Source: Streptomyces stelliscabiei
Lineage (GTDB): Bacteria; Actinomycetota; Actinomycetes; Streptomycetales; Streptomycetaceae
DNA length: 64,000 nucleotides
Direction of reading: 5' to 3'
Assembly (NCBI RefSeq): GCF_014873495.1
Contig: NZ_JADBGF010000001.1
Coordinates: 7,068,001 to 7,132,000 of the forward strand
In this document: positions 63,421-64,000 of the stretch, in pieces
How the letters are laid out: every line of letters starts with the position of its first letter
How positions within the stretch are numbered: position 1 is the stretch's first letter
Notes under the pieces: generated by a model
Databases searched by the model: none
Seen by the model: the letters and a program-made list of their open reading frames with translations, nothing else
What the model was told of the DNA's origin: nothing
Position numbers and translations under genes: made by a program

Positions 63421-63447
63421 TTGCTCTATCCCCTGAGCTACGGGGGC
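63376..63447 (-). tRNA. tRNA-Arg (anticodon CCG)
   Basis: 72 nt on the minus strand. Acceptor GCCCCCG pairs with CGGGGGC, D arm GCTCAGGGGATAGAGC, anticodon arm ACGGC-CTCCGGA-GCCGT with CCG at 34-36, T arm GCAGG-TTCGAAT-CCTGC, discriminator A followed by CC. All stems pair. Intact; the 3' half was restored by element B. Confidence 0.96.
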
Positions 63448-63620
63448 GTGTCGGGCGCCTTGTGGGGCGGCGACGGGTAGAACCCTACCAGCTCTCCGAG
63501 GGAGATCATGAACGGTTTTTGGTGGGTGGAGGGTGGGGTTGAGCTGGGGGAGACCGCCCGCAGGGGGTGGAAGTGGGGAAAACCCGGACGCGGCGGTGGG
63601 GGCGGACCTACTCTCGAGTT

Positions 63621-64000
63621 GTGTCAGGCGCGTCCGGCCGGGTGCTTGTTGTAGACGACAACAAGGTCATCCGGCAGCTGATCAGGGTCAATCTCGAGCT
63701 GGAGGGCTTCGAGGTGGTGACCGCGGCCGATGGTGCCGAGTGCCTGGACGTCGTTCACCAGGTGCGGCCAGACCTCATCACCCTCGACGTGGTCATGCCC
63801 CGTCTCGACGGCCTCCGCACCGCCGCACGGCTGCGCAGTGACCCCCGGACGCGGCGCCTTCCGCTCGTCATCGTCAGTGCCTGCTCGCAGTACGAGGTCG
63901 AGGCCGGGCTCGACGTCGGCGTCGACGCGTTCCTTGCCAAGCCCTTCGAGCCAGCCGAACTCGTAGCCCTGGTACGGCAGTTGGTGGAGAGTGGGACCTC
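63621..64000 (+). CDS. Response regulator receiver protein, 3' part outside window
   Basis: Starts GTG 63621 and the frame is open to the window end (126 codons). Receiver domain: GRVLVVDDNKVIRQLI with the acidic pair, phospho-acceptor Asp in LITLDVVMPRLDG, and the Lys in FLAKPFEPAEL. The output domain, if any, is beyond the window. It is the first chromosomal gene on the far side of the tRNA. Confidence 0.9.
   Translation, partial: MSGASGRVLVVDDNKVIRQLIRVNLELEGFEVVTAADGAECLDVVHQVRPDLITLDVVMPRLDGLRTAARLRSDPRTRRLPLVIVSACSQYEVEAGLDVGVDAFLAKPFEPAELVALVRQLVESGT

Overview
The window is a piece of a high-GC actinomycete chromosome, almost certainly Streptomyces. Codons are strongly G/C at the third position and GTG/TTG starts are common. 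Typical Streptomyces content includes a four-gene conservon (roadblock/DUF742/GTPase set), a lon gene behind a HAIR-type (HspR) operator, an NHEJ set (Ku plus a LigD polymerase domain), SpoIIE/HATPase regulators, and pSAM2-type integrative elements (AICEs).

Layout. 1-2117: MFS exporter (partial) divergent from its TetR regulator, with a palindromic operator between them. 2262-7445: rhomboid-like membrane protein with expanded N-terminal repeats, Lon, MarR regulator, PP2C-like phosphatase. 7811-13863: conservon cvnABCD followed by a StyA-like flavin monooxygenase. 13836-18514: secreted coiled-coil protein, TetR, AurF-like di-iron oxygenase, Pro/Gln/Tyr-rich membrane protein, DUF3291 protein. 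18600-21475: a transpeptidase (class B PBP) and FtsW/RodA pair. 21519-25890: SH3-like secreted protein, orphan histidine kinase with partner lipoprotein, a PTP-like phosphatase, a NERD-like protein. 25981-31064: LigD polymerase domain, UvrA-like ABC protein, Ku. 31334-35870: flippase-like membrane protein and a multidomain GAF-SpoIIE-HATPase protein.

35.9-63.4 kb is a layered genomic island next to a tRNA-Arg(CCG) gene (63376-63447). At least three layers of related AICE-type elements can be read: (C) only scraps of rep and int at about 36.0-36.45 kb, ending near a truncated tRNA 3' half with its terminator at 38.0 kb; (A) a truncated rep, intact-looking xis and int at 40.0-42.3 kb, ending at a duplicated tRNA 3' end plus terminator at 43.5-43.6 kb; (B) a complete-looking element from 43.6 to 63.42 kb, bounded by 47-bp direct repeats. 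B carries int, xis, rep, spd genes, a TraSA/TraB-like FtsK transfer ATPase, and a regulatory block (XRE/DUF5753 regulator, HATPase, HTH protein, PP2C-like phosphatase).

The cargo of the island is visibly more A/T-rich than the backbone. It includes a ~1578-residue STAND-like NTPase with a probable PD-(D/E)xK (Cap4/DUF4297-like) N-terminal domain, which is the best candidate here for an anti-phage defence system, plus several unrecognised membrane and soluble proteins. Repeated palindromes built on TGTCTAG/CTAGACA sit in front of most transcription units of element B and look like the operators of one element-encoded regulon.

The window ends in a response-regulator gene (63621 onward, partial) on the chromosome beyond the tRNA.
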